Source: Desulfurococcaceae archaeon (GTDB lineage: Archaea; Thermoproteota; Thermoprotei_A; Sulfolobales; Desulfurococcaceae). From it: a DNA stretch of 17,595 nucleotides. The notes beneath the pieces were generated by a model that searched no databases, was not told the DNA's origin, and was given only the letters and a program-made list of their open reading frames with translations. Of the stretch, positions 7,335-14,212 are shown one piece after another (the stretch's first letter is position 1; every line of letters begins with the position of its first letter). The position numbers were made by a program, and so were the translations under genes. The stretch lies in assembly GCA_020833085.1 (NCBI GenBank), contig JAJHQY010000006.1:1-17595 (forward strand), in the 5' to 3' direction.

Positions 7335-7337
7335 CAG
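7307..7337. repeat. Perfect 11-bp inverted repeat (hairpin) over the sRNA C box
   Basis: CTGACACGGGT at 7307-7317 is exactly reverse-complementary to ACCCGTGTCAG at 7327-7337, leaving a 9-nt loop. On the minus strand the downstream arm covers the D' guide and D' box of the candidate C/D box sRNA, and the upstream arm covers its 5' flank and the first two bases of the C box. The structure may be an operator, a transcript hairpin competing with the guide, or a by-product of the guide sequence. Confidence 0.8.
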
Positions 7338-7354
7338 TAGACTACTCGCCGGGA

Positions 7355-7364
7355 CTAATAAAAA
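7355..7364 (-). promoter_or_regulatory. TATA-like element for sRNA 1 and biotin carrier gene
   Basis: The minus strand reads TTTTTATTAG. Its centre is 32 nt before the C box at 7328, giving a predicted start near 7334. No second TATA-like element lies between here and the biotin carrier start, which suggests a joint transcript. Confidence 0.5.
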
Positions 7365-7433
7365 CTAGACCTTGAGCACTAGCGCCTTAGGAGTTAATAG
7401 GGAGTAGTGTAGAGGTCACAGTGAGGTGGGAGA

Positions 7434-8525
7434 GTGACCACTATTGACTGGAGGGCTGTGAGGGAGCGTAGAGAGGAGTTCTGGAGTAGTAGCCCAGTCT
7501 ACAAGGCTATATACGAGAGGCTCACTAAACAGGGCTACCACATAATAGGAGTCCTAGGCGCCGTTAAGAGGTGTCACTGGACTAGAGAGGCTATTATCAG
7601 GCGCAGATTCTGCTACAAGTGCCTCTGGTACGGAATTGAGAGTCACAGGTGTATACAAATGACTCCCGTTGTCGCGTGGTGCTGGAATAGGTGTCTACAC
7701 TGCTGGAGAATAGAGCCGGAAGACATAGGCATGCACTGGGACGACACGAGGCCGCCAGTAGTGGACGACCCAGAAGTTCTCGTCGAGGAGAGTATTAGAG
7801 TCCACAGGCAGATAGTCGCCGGCTTTAAGGGCAATCCCAGCGCGGATCAAGAGATGGTCGAGGAGGCTATGAGGCCTAAACACGCCGCGATAAGCCTCGC
7901 TGGGGAGCCGCTACTGTACCCGAGGCTCGGAGAGCTAATAGAGGAGTACCACAAGCGGGGGCTCACGACGTTTCTAGTAACACACGGCACTAGGCCGGAC
8001 GTGCTGAAAAACCTCGAAGTCGAGCCGACACAGCTCTACGTGAGCATGGAGGCGTGGGATAAGAAGTCGTACGAGTACTTCAACAGGCCCCTCATACCGC
8101 GAGCCTGGGAGCTCTTCCAGGAGACAATTGAGCTGGTGAGGTCCTTCAAGTCACCAGTAGTGTTCAGAATTACTCTAGTTAAGGGGTTTAACGACCACGA
8201 AGAGGCCTTGAAGAAGTTCGCGGAGTTCATTAACAGGGGGTATCCACACTACGTTGAAGTCAAGGCCTACATGTACCTGGGTGTTAGTAGAGAGCGCTTA
8301 ACTGCTAGTAATATGCCCTCTCACAGCGAGGTCAGGGCTTTTGCCGAGAAGCTGGCGGAGCTGACGGGCTACAAACTACTCAGCGAGTCCGTGCCCAGCC
8401 GAGTCGTCCTGCTCAGTAGGCTAGAAGACCCCATTAGGCACGGGAGCGGGTGTCCGGGCGGCGTTAAGTGCCCGGAGAAGTACGCTCCAGTTATAACAGG
8501 AGAGTACGAGGAGGCTGAGGCGTAG
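7434..8525 (+). CDS. taw1: tRNA 4-demethylwyosine synthase (Taw1/TYW1)
   Basis: A 363-residue radical SAM enzyme that uses pyruvate to build the tricyclic 4-demethylwyosine base from 1-methylguanosine at position 37 of tRNA-Phe. The radical SAM cysteines are Cys83, Cys87 and Cys90 (CWNRCLHC, CX3CX2C). Three more cysteines at 47, 60 and 73 have the 13-residue spacings known for the second iron-sulfur cluster of the Methanocaldococcus enzyme. Further family blocks are SLAGEPLLYP (about 154-163), VSMEAWDKKSYEYFNRP and the C-terminal CPGGVKCPEKYAPV. The start is GTG 7434 with GAGGTG 6 nt upstream. A weak TTAATAG at 7394-7400 or ACTAATAAAAA near 7360 may serve as promoter. The family is restricted to archaea and eukaryotes, which supports an archaeal host. 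Confidence 0.96.
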   Translation: MTTIDWRAVRERREEFWSSSPVYKAIYERLTKQGYHIIGVLGAVKRCHWTREAIIRRRFCYKCLWYGIESHRCIQMTPVVAWCWNRCLHCWRIEPEDIGMHWDDTRPPVVDDPEVLVEESIRVHRQIVAGFKGNPSADQEMVEEAMRPKHAAISLAGEPLLYPRLGELIEEYHKRGLTTFLVTHGTRPDVLKNLEVEPTQLYVSMEAWDKKSYEYFNRPLIPRAWELFQETIELVRSFKSPVVFRITLVKGFNDHEEALKKFAEFINRGYPHYVEVKAYMYLGVSRERLTASNMPSHSEVRAFAEKLAELTGYKLLSESVPSRVVLLSRLEDPIRHGSGCPGGVKCPEKYAPVITGEYEEAEA

Positions 8526-8543
8526 TTTTAGACTCGAATCCCT

Positions 8544-9299
8544 CTACGACTCTACCAGCCTGTACTCTCTCCCAGCAAATAGCACCACCATGGCCTCTCT
8601 TCTCATTTCATCTAGGAGCACTTTCTCGTGATGAGAGAGCTTGTCGACGTCTTGGACTTTAATTGGGAATTTGGCCCTGAACTCTCTGTAGAACTCGCTG
8701 TCAACTAGGAGCACTCCTACCCTCTTGACTCTCCCCTCAGAGATAAGCCTCTCCACGAGTGCCTGCCCATATCTGCTCACAGCGTCACTGTAAAACATAA
8801 CTGGCTCCTCGAGGAAAACACTACTCTCCGCTCTCTTCTGCCTCGCTTGTAGAGCTCTCTCTAAGTCCCTCACAGTCCTCTCTAAGTCCTCAAGCCTCTT
8901 CTCCAGAACCTCAATTCTCTTCCTCAACTCCTCTAAGGCATTCACGTGAGCAGGAGTCACTACCCCTCCACCTCTACTCTCGGGGGTGAGCGAGCTCGGA
9001 GCGACCTCGCGGACCGCCTCCTCGCTTATTCTAGTAGTCTCCCCGGCAGCGCCTTCTGCACTCTCGCGCTGAGAGGGTCTCCTCGACTTCTCGAGATACT
9101 CTAAAAACCTTACACCTCTCTCAGTTAGCATGTACCCTCTACCAGCCTTCTCGACAAAGCCGCTTGATTTCAGCTTGTAGAGAACACTACGAGTCTTCTC
9201 GACACTAACACCCAGTAACTCGGAGAGCTCTTTCGCGCTGAGCCCGGGGTTCTTGTAGAGAGCTTCGAGAACCCTGTACGTGAGAGGTTTCAAACTCAC
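8544..9299 (-). CDS. Winged-helix protein with coiled coil and orphan C-terminal domain
   Basis: A 251-residue probable DNA-binding regulator. Residues 1-70 are a winged helix (KELSELLGVSVEKTRSVLYK is helix-turn-helix-like, then SSGFVEKAGRGYMLTERGVRFLEY as wing and last helix). Residues 72-117 are a Ser/Glu/Gly-rich linker. Residues 120-158 are a strongly charged heptad-patterned coiled coil (EELRKRIEVLEKRLEDLER), likely for dimerisation. Residues 165-251 are a compact alpha/beta domain with VGVLLVDSEFYREF and AMVVLFAGREYRLVES that I do not recognise. The start is GTG 9299. It is divergent from the disulfide oxidoreductase gene, with TATA-like sequence between them, so it may control that gene or itself. 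Its 3' end lies 18 nt from the convergent Taw1 stop. Function is inferred from domain layout only. Confidence 0.8.
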   Translation of the reverse strand: MSLKPLTYRVLEALYKNPGLSAKELSELLGVSVEKTRSVLYKLKSSGFVEKAGRGYMLTERGVRFLEYLEKSRRPSQRESAEGAAGETTRISEEAVREVAPSSLTPESRGGGVVTPAHVNALEELRKRIEVLEKRLEDLERTVRDLERALQARQKRAESSVFLEEPVMFYSDAVSRYGQALVERLISEGRVKRVGVLLVDSEFYREFRAKFPIKVQDVDKLSHHEKVLLDEMRREAMVVLFAGREYRLVES

Positions 9300-9310
9300 T
9301 CACTCTGAGT

Positions 9311-9321
9311 CTATTTATAAG
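9311..9321. promoter_or_regulatory. TATA element for the disulfide oxidoreductase gene
   Basis: CTATTTATAAG fits an archaeal TATA box on the plus strand and would start transcription near 9343, about 19 nt before GTG 9362. The minus strand reads TTATAAATAG, but its predicted start would fall inside the divergent winged-helix gene. That gene may instead use the ATTAATAG near 9332-9340. Confidence 0.5.
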
Positions 9322-9361
9322 GCTCTCAGAGCTATTAATCCAGACCCCAGAGGTGTGGTGT

Positions 9362-10063
9362 GTGAGTAGTCTATTCGACGAGGAGACTATTAGTGAACTC
9401 AGGCGCTTTTTCTCTACTCTGCGGAGAAATCTGAGAGATGTACTAGTAGTGGACTCCACTGAGAGACCTGGTAGCAGTGGGAGGTGTAACACCTGCCCCG
9501 AAGCAAAGCAACTAGCAGAGGAGCTATCGAGAATAAGTAGTGGCAAGCTCGGTTTTGACGTGCTCGAGCTGGGCTCTGCTCGCCAGTTCAGACCGCGCTA
9601 CGTCCCCGCTTTTATATACGACACTGCGAAAAAGAACGTGAGGTTTTACGGGCTACCTAGCGGCCACGAGTTCGCTCCATTCATATACGTTCACGAGTAC
9701 ATCTCAGAGGGTACTAGGCTAAACAAGCACGTAGTTGAAGAAGTAGAGTCTATTGAAGTGCCGATGCACGTGAAGATCTTTGTTACGCCCGAGTGCCCCT
9801 ACTGCCCACTAGTCGTGGACTTCATGAACCAAGTGGGCATAGTGAACAGTAATATTATAGTTGAGACTATTGAGGCGTTTGAACACCCCCACGAGGCTGA
9901 TATGTACCACGTACTCTACGTCCCCTACGTGGCTATAACACGAATAGAAGACTATGACACCTACGGTGCGCGCCCTGTAGAAGTTGTCCCGGGTTACGTG
10001 CCCCCCGAAGAGCTAGTTGAAGTCTTGAAGAGGGCTGAGAGGAAACTAAAGAGGACCACTTAA
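9362..10063 (+). CDS. Glutaredoxin-like protein disulfide oxidoreductase (PDO)
   Basis: A 233-residue protein with two tandem thioredoxin folds, the layout of hyperthermophile PDO, which makes and reshuffles disulfide bonds in the cytoplasm and takes electrons from a thioredoxin reductase. The N-terminal unit has CNTC (Cys42, Cys45) and the C-terminal unit has the glutaredoxin-like CPYC (Cys145, Cys148) after KIFVTPE, followed by a VPYVAI stretch (cis-proline). Length and spacing match the family. GTG 9362 is preferred over the in-frame GTG 9353 because AGAGGTG (9349-9355) is then spaced 6 nt from the start instead of overlapping it. The gene is divergent from the winged-helix regulator, and no reductase gene is adjacent. 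Crenarchaea commonly rely on such proteins to stabilise intracellular proteins with disulfides. Confidence 0.93.
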   Translation: MSSLFDEETISELRRFFSTLRRNLRDVLVVDSTERPGSSGRCNTCPEAKQLAEELSRISSGKLGFDVLELGSARQFRPRYVPAFIYDTAKKNVRFYGLPSGHEFAPFIYVHEYISEGTRLNKHVVEEVESIEVPMHVKIFVTPECPYCPLVVDFMNQVGIVNSNIIVETIEAFEHPHEADMYHVLYVPYVAITRIEDYDTYGARPVEVVPGYVPPEELVEVLKRAERKLKRTT

Positions 10064-10104
10064 ACCCCCCGACACAGCTCAAGTGCTCGCAGAGCTCACT
10101 ACGT

Positions 10105-10113
10105 CTTAATAAG
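10105..10113 (+). promoter_or_regulatory. TATA-like element for sRNA 3
   Basis: CTTAATAAG is centred 30 nt before the C-like box at 10139, matching the spacing seen at the other two guide RNA candidates. The predicted transcript start is near 10135. Confidence 0.45.
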
Positions 10114-10134
10114 TCGGGGCGTTCTACTGTGATT

Positions 10135-10196
10135 TCCGGGGATGAAGAGGGTCCCTCTTACCTGACTAGTGAAGTGTTCACGGACCGCCTGACCCG
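10135..10196 (+). ncRNA. Candidate C/D box guide sRNA 3 (upstream of arginine decarboxylase)
   Basis: The box order is C-like GGGATGA (10139-10145, one mismatch to RTGATGA), 16 nt, D' CTGA (10162-10165, perfect), 3-nt spacer, C' GTGAAGT (10169-10175), 13-nt guide GTTCACGGACCGC, D CTGA (10189-10192, perfect). CGGG just 5' and CCCG just 3' can form a terminal stem. The D guide predicts methylation of the U in GCGGUCCGUGAAC; I cannot place this target. The D' arm is longer than usual and the C box is imperfect, so this call is weaker than the other two. It ends before the separate TATA box of the arginine decarboxylase gene. Confidence 0.5.
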
Positions 10197-10207
10197 CGAC
10201 GTCTCAG

Positions 10208-10215
10208 TTTATAAG
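10208..10215 (+). promoter_or_regulatory. TATA box of the arginine decarboxylase gene
   Basis: TTTATAAG gives a predicted transcript start near 10238 and a leader of about 26 nt before ATG 10264. Confidence 0.55.
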
Positions 10216-10263
10216 GCACTCTCCATGATATAGAAGACAAGGCGGAGAGTGGCATAGAGAGAA

Positions 10264-12027
10264 ATGCATAGAGAGGAGTGGTCTAGAGAAATCGCGAGAG
10301 CAGTTTACGGCTTGGAGCACAGTATTAGAGGAGACGTTATAGATATTGATGAGGAGGGCTATCTAGTAATTAAAATCGGTGGTCGAGTACTCAGAATTGT
10401 AGACCTCGTTAAGCAACACGGCTTCGACATAGCCTACATTAGAGTGCTCCCGCTAATTGAGAAGTCTATGCGACTTGTCTACGAGACTTTTAGAGAGGTA
10501 ATGGAGGCTTATGGCTACAAGGGCTCACTAGTCCCCGTCTACCCCATGAAAGTTAACCCTACACCAGTAGTCGTTGAGAGCATTTTTAAGTACGGTGAGA
10601 AGTACAACTGGGGCTTTAATACCGGCTCACTCGGCGAGCTCCTCCTACTAGCTGAACTAGCCGAGAGGTACACGCCGAGAGTGCTAGTTTACGACGGCGT
10701 ATTCACAGAGAGAGTAGTAGAAGCCCTCTTGAAGTTGAAGAGTCTGGGGTGGCGCGTAATAGTAGACGTGGAGAGTGAGCACGAAGCTGAAGTAGTAGAG
10801 AAGTACCCGGAGCTCGAAGTCGGTATTCGAGTTAAGCCCATTACAAAGCCTCACGGCAAGTGGTCTGGCTCTACTGGACTGGCGGGGAAGTTCGGGTTAA
10901 CAATAAATACCCTCGTGAAGCTAAAAGGAGACTTTAAGTGGATCGCTGAGAGGTCAGTACTACTACACATGCACCCCGGTTCACAGATCTCGAGATTCCG
11001 CGACATGAAGAAGTACATTGAGGAGGTTAGAGAAACGTATAGAGAGCTCTTAGAGCTGGGATTTGAGAATATTTCAATGATCGACCCGGGCGGGGGCCTG
11101 GCCTATCCCTACATTGACGCGAGAGATGGCGAGGAGGAGTCGCCGGACTACGGCATTACCGACTACGCTAACCTCCTCGTCTCAGAATTCTCAAAACTAC
11201 CCAATAACCCCCACATAGTGTTTGAGGGCGGGAGGTTTATAGTGGCGTCACACAGACTGGTCGTAAGCAAAGTTATTGACGTGAGGCCCTACTCGGCTGT
11301 GCGCAACACAGAGAGCAGTAGCACGGTGCTGAGCTACCTAGAGGAGGTCAGGTCTATTGACGACTTAAAGGCCGCGCTCTCAAAGATCAGGGGGGCTGCA
11401 ATCTCGCTGAGATCTACTGGCGAGCTGGACTTGAAGAGACGTGAGCTATACGAGGACTTAATAGCACTCCTAGAAGACAAAGTCGCCGAGAAGCTCTCAG
11501 CTCTAATACTTGAGGGGAGAGCCAGTGTACGCGATGTTCTAAGTGACGGGGAGCTACTGAAAATACTGACCTCTCCGAGTAGGCGCTACGTGCTAAACAT
11601 GTCTATCTTCGCTGATATACCAGACGCTGTTCTCGTTGACCAGTACTTTCAAATCGTGCCAGCACACGAGCTTAACAAGCCCCCCGACGTGCTGGCCTCA
11701 ATAGCTGATTTAACCTGTGATAGTATGGGCGAGATCTCGCACTATATTAGCCTTGGCACCGCTTTACGCGGAAATAAGCCTCTCTTCACTAGAGTCGACT
11801 CCAGACTAGTAGCCGCGCCCGGCACTAAGCTGAGACTACGAGGCGTGCCCATGCCTCTACCAACCAAGAACACTGACTACTACGTAGTCGTTCTCGACAC
11901 CGGCGCGTACCAGGACACTCTAGCTATGAAGCACAATTTAATCTACGGAGCCCCGGAGATAATTATAGATGTTAATGAAGAGGGCGTTTCAATTAGAGTT
12001 GTGAGGAACGGAGAGCTCAGAGTGTAG
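10264..12027 (+). CDS. speA: Biosynthetic arginine decarboxylase, PLP-dependent SpeA type
   Basis: A 587-residue fold-III PLP enzyme expected to convert arginine to agmatine for polyamine synthesis and, in archaea, agmatidine at tRNA-Ile. The PLP lysine is Lys96 in VYPMKVNPTP. Other blocks are NTGSLGEL, LLHMHPGSQIS (233-243), DPGGGLAYPY (274-283), FEGGRF (320-325), DLTCDSMGE (482-490) with the partner-subunit cysteine Cys485, and DTGAYQDTLAMKHNLI (545-560), the last being SpeA-like. An insertion of helical residues (about 355-445) is typical of SpeA, whose usual length is 630-660. Two deviations stand out: CDSMG where I expect CDSDG, and EGGR where EPGR is common. The start is ATG 10264. The 3' end overlaps the radical SAM gene by 39 nt. 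Crenarchaea studied so far use a pyruvoyl enzyme for this step. A diaminopimelate or other amino-acid specificity is a less likely alternative. Confidence 0.88.
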   Translation: MHREEWSREIARAVYGLEHSIRGDVIDIDEEGYLVIKIGGRVLRIVDLVKQHGFDIAYIRVLPLIEKSMRLVYETFREVMEAYGYKGSLVPVYPMKVNPTPVVVESIFKYGEKYNWGFNTGSLGELLLLAELAERYTPRVLVYDGVFTERVVEALLKLKSLGWRVIVDVESEHEAEVVEKYPELEVGIRVKPITKPHGKWSGSTGLAGKFGLTINTLVKLKGDFKWIAERSVLLHMHPGSQISRFRDMKKYIEEVRETYRELLELGFENISMIDPGGGLAYPYIDARDGEEESPDYGITDYANLLVSEFSKLPNNPHIVFEGGRFIVASHRLVVSKVIDVRPYSAVRNTESSSTVLSYLEEVRSIDDLKAALSKIRGAAISLRSTGELDLKRRELYEDLIALLEDKVAEKLSALILEGRASVRDVLSDGELLKILTSPSRRYVLNMSIFADIPDAVLVDQYFQIVPAHELNKPPDVLASIADLTCDSMGEISHYISLGTALRGNKPLFTRVDSRLVAAPGTKLRLRGVPMPLPTKNTDYYVVVLDTGAYQDTLAMKHNLIYGAPEIIIDVNEEGVSIRVVRNGELRV

Positions 12028-13575
12028 GGGGGCTCCGAGAACGCTCTTAGACGCGTGTTTGAGTACTCTTATGGTCACAAACTCCCCGAGCTTAACTCTC
12101 CCCGGGATCTTGACGGCTATTGGGTAGCTCCCCGGAAACCTCGCAATGGTAAACCCCCTAATGTACTTCTCCGTGTACAAGTAGTAGAGTAGCGTGTTCT
12201 CGGGGGCGATTCGCGACAGCATTACGCGGTCAAAAAACCTCATAACGCGCACTCTATGCGAGTGAAATATCCTCCTGTGTTTTCGCAGTAGGCGCTGAAC
12301 TTCGCTTCGTTTAAGCCAGAGGGGAGTATTGACTAGGACGGCTACTTGTCTAATGTTAACCCTCCTCACGAGCAGGCCCTCTTCGAGAATTCTCTTCAAG
12401 TACTCTTCGTTAATAGCGTAAGTCTCCCTAGTCTCCCCGGGGAGCCCGTAGAGTAGATTTATACCCGGCAGCAAGTAGGGGAGTCCATTCCACCCCCTCA
12501 AAATCCCCACTCTGTTAATAATTCTAATAGCCTCGAGAGACTCCTCTGGGCTCGCCTTTAAGTTGTTGAGTTTAATTACTCGCGGGTCAAAAGACTCCAC
12601 GCCCAGCGCCGCCACGTCGCCAGGTGTGTTGTACTTGACAATTACTTTCAAAGCTCTCGTAGACTCCTCGGGGTACTTGGCCACAGTACCTGGATTGACG
12701 TTATCAATGTGCAGTGTAATTAGGCCCGGAGCTACTAATCTAATACCCCTGAACAGCCTCTCGAGAGCCTCTACATTTGGCTTGGGGAACTCCTCTTCGC
12801 CAACTCCGTGAGCCATGTACACCAGAATATCTGGCTGCTTACCCACTCTGATGTGTCTAACTCCGAGCTCGTATAGCACTTCTACTTCTTTAATAATAGC
12901 GTGAGTGTCTCTCATAATTGGTCTCCCATAGCGGGGCTCGATGCAGAAACTACAGCCACCACTAATCCAGCGCGGACACCCCCTAAAGGTCTCTAATTCC
13001 ACGACGAGGTTCTTTCCGTAGCAGGGGTGTTCTCGAACTATTTTGGCGCCCACTACAAAGGCCCTGTTAGCGAGCTCGTAGTTTTCACGCATAATCCAGG
13101 GCCTAGCCCTCTCGAAGCCGTGTTCTAAGAGCTCATTCAAGTACTCCTCGATGTCACCAGAGACCACTTCGTCAAAGAGGCTCCTCATTTTAGAGGGCTC
13201 TACCGCTACGCTACCACCACCACTAGCCAGCCCGTACCTCGCCGCCGGCCCCGCGAGTATTTTTCTCACGTCTCTGAGTAGTAGTGCTATTCTCTCCAGC
13301 TCCTCTCTAGTAATCGGTACCCCCCCAATGTACTTACCCGGCACCTCTGAGCCGGCTATTACTACTACGAGGTCTGCTCTCCTCGCCTCCTCTAAGAACT
13401 TAGACATGTCGGCTCTAGCCTGGTCTATAGTCCAGTATCTAACAGTAGCACTCTTGTTCTTCAACCAGACTACTCCAGCTACTAGTCTGGGATACGTGTT
13501 TATGTAGGGCGGGACGCCCAGACCAGCCGGCTCGTCTGTGTAGCCGTCTAAAATAACTACTCTCTCGACTCTCAC
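11989..13575 (-). CDS. Radical SAM protein, COG1031-like (CX7CX2C)
   Basis: A 528-residue protein. Residues 1-190 form a Rossmann-like N-terminal region (VVILDGYTDEPAGLG, then DLVVVIAGSEVPGKYIGG). Residues 195-430 are the radical SAM barrel with cluster cysteines 200, 208 and 211 in CPRWISGGCSFC, spaced CX7CX2C instead of CX3CX2C, and with LYGLPGET late in the barrel. Near the C-terminus, IPGRVKLGEFVTIRVLKHASKSVLGA may be a small beta barrel resembling TRAM. The cysteine spacing and N-terminal motif recall the archaeal group COG1031, whose reaction I do not know. It starts at GTG 13575, 11 nt after the nucleotidyltransferase, so it is the last gene of a three-gene minus-strand operon. Its end overlaps the convergent arginine decarboxylase gene by 39 nt. 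Confidence 0.88.
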   Translation of the reverse strand: MRVERVVILDGYTDEPAGLGVPPYINTYPRLVAGVVWLKNKSATVRYWTIDQARADMSKFLEEARRADLVVVIAGSEVPGKYIGGVPITREELERIALLLRDVRKILAGPAARYGLASGGGSVAVEPSKMRSLFDEVVSGDIEEYLNELLEHGFERARPWIMRENYELANRAFVVGAKIVREHPCYGKNLVVELETFRGCPRWISGGCSFCIEPRYGRPIMRDTHAIIKEVEVLYELGVRHIRVGKQPDILVYMAHGVGEEEFPKPNVEALERLFRGIRLVAPGLITLHIDNVNPGTVAKYPEESTRALKVIVKYNTPGDVAALGVESFDPRVIKLNNLKASPEESLEAIRIINRVGILRGWNGLPYLLPGINLLYGLPGETRETYAINEEYLKRILEEGLLVRRVNIRQVAVLVNTPLWLKRSEVQRLLRKHRRIFHSHRVRVMRFFDRVMLSRIAPENTLLYYLYTEKYIRGFTIARFPGSYPIAVKIPGRVKLGEFVTIRVLKHASKSVLGAPLHSELSVPHNSN

Positions 13576-13586
13576 GCCGCAAAGCC

Positions 13587-14207
13587 CTACTTATACACGA
13601 ATTGCTTCACCCTTAGTAAGTCTAGCACTGTGTCCAAGTCTAGCAACACGCCGGGATACCGCGTCTCGACTAGCATAGTCTTGTCCCTGTACTTGAAAGT
13701 CACCTCCTTTAAGCCCATTCTCTCCTCGGATATTGATAAGAGGTCTCGGAGTACACTTGACGAGAAGAGTACAGGGTGACCCCGCTTACCGCTATACGTC
13801 GCCACCGCTACGTAGTACTCGTCTAGTCGCTCACTAAACCTCGCAACGAGCTCCGCGTAGACACCCGGGTGAATCCACGCCGCGTCTCCAGGATTTACAC
13901 ATATAATCTTCACGTCAGAGTACTCTCTCACAATGTACTCTACTCCGGCTTTTACAGAGCTACTCATACCGCGCTTAAAGTCGGGGTTGAGAATAAAGTC
14001 TACTTGCCCCCTGAAATCTCTCAGCGCCTCTGCAACTAGCTCTGCTTGGTGCCCGAGAACGACGACAACCCTCTTAAAAACACTCGACTCGATTATATTG
14101 GCGAGCGTCTGCGCTATTACCGGCTTATCGTGGTATTTGTAGAGTAGCTTGTTCCAGGGGAACCTCGTGCTCTCTCCAGCCGCTGGTACAACGCAGTAAA
14201 TACTCAC
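13587..14207 (-). CDS. MocA/MobA-like nucleotidyltransferase
   Basis: A 206-residue GT-A fold NTP transferase. The signature PAAGESTRFPWNK (residues 8-20) binds the nucleotide, with Lys20. LNPDFKRGMSSSVKAG (73-88) and RGHPVLF (142-148) are characteristic of molybdenum cofactor cytidylyltransferase MocA. NPGDAAWIHP (105-114) takes the place of the usual metal-binding GDMP block, and LDLDTVLDL (about 189-197) matches the family C-terminal DIDTPEDL. The product could be a cytidylated molybdopterin, but proteins of this group also make other nucleotide-linked compounds, so the substrate is open. The start is GTG 14207 with GAGGT inside the upstream gene's end, 5 nt after that gene's stop. It is the middle gene of the operon with the DUF47 and radical SAM genes. 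Confidence 0.87.
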   Translation of the reverse strand: MSIYCVVPAAGESTRFPWNKLLYKYHDKPVIAQTLANIIESSVFKRVVVVLGHQAELVAEALRDFRGQVDFILNPDFKRGMSSSVKAGVEYIVREYSDVKIICVNPGDAAWIHPGVYAELVARFSERLDEYYVAVATYSGKRGHPVLFSSSVLRDLLSISEERMGLKEVTFKYRDKTMLVETRYPGVLLDLDTVLDLLRVKQFVYK

Positions 14208-14212
14208 TGCTG

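Noticed and set aside
8526..8543. GACTCGAATCC resembling a tRNA T-arm
   Set aside because: No acceptor, D or anticodon stem can be folded around it, and it lies in the 18-nt gap between two genes.
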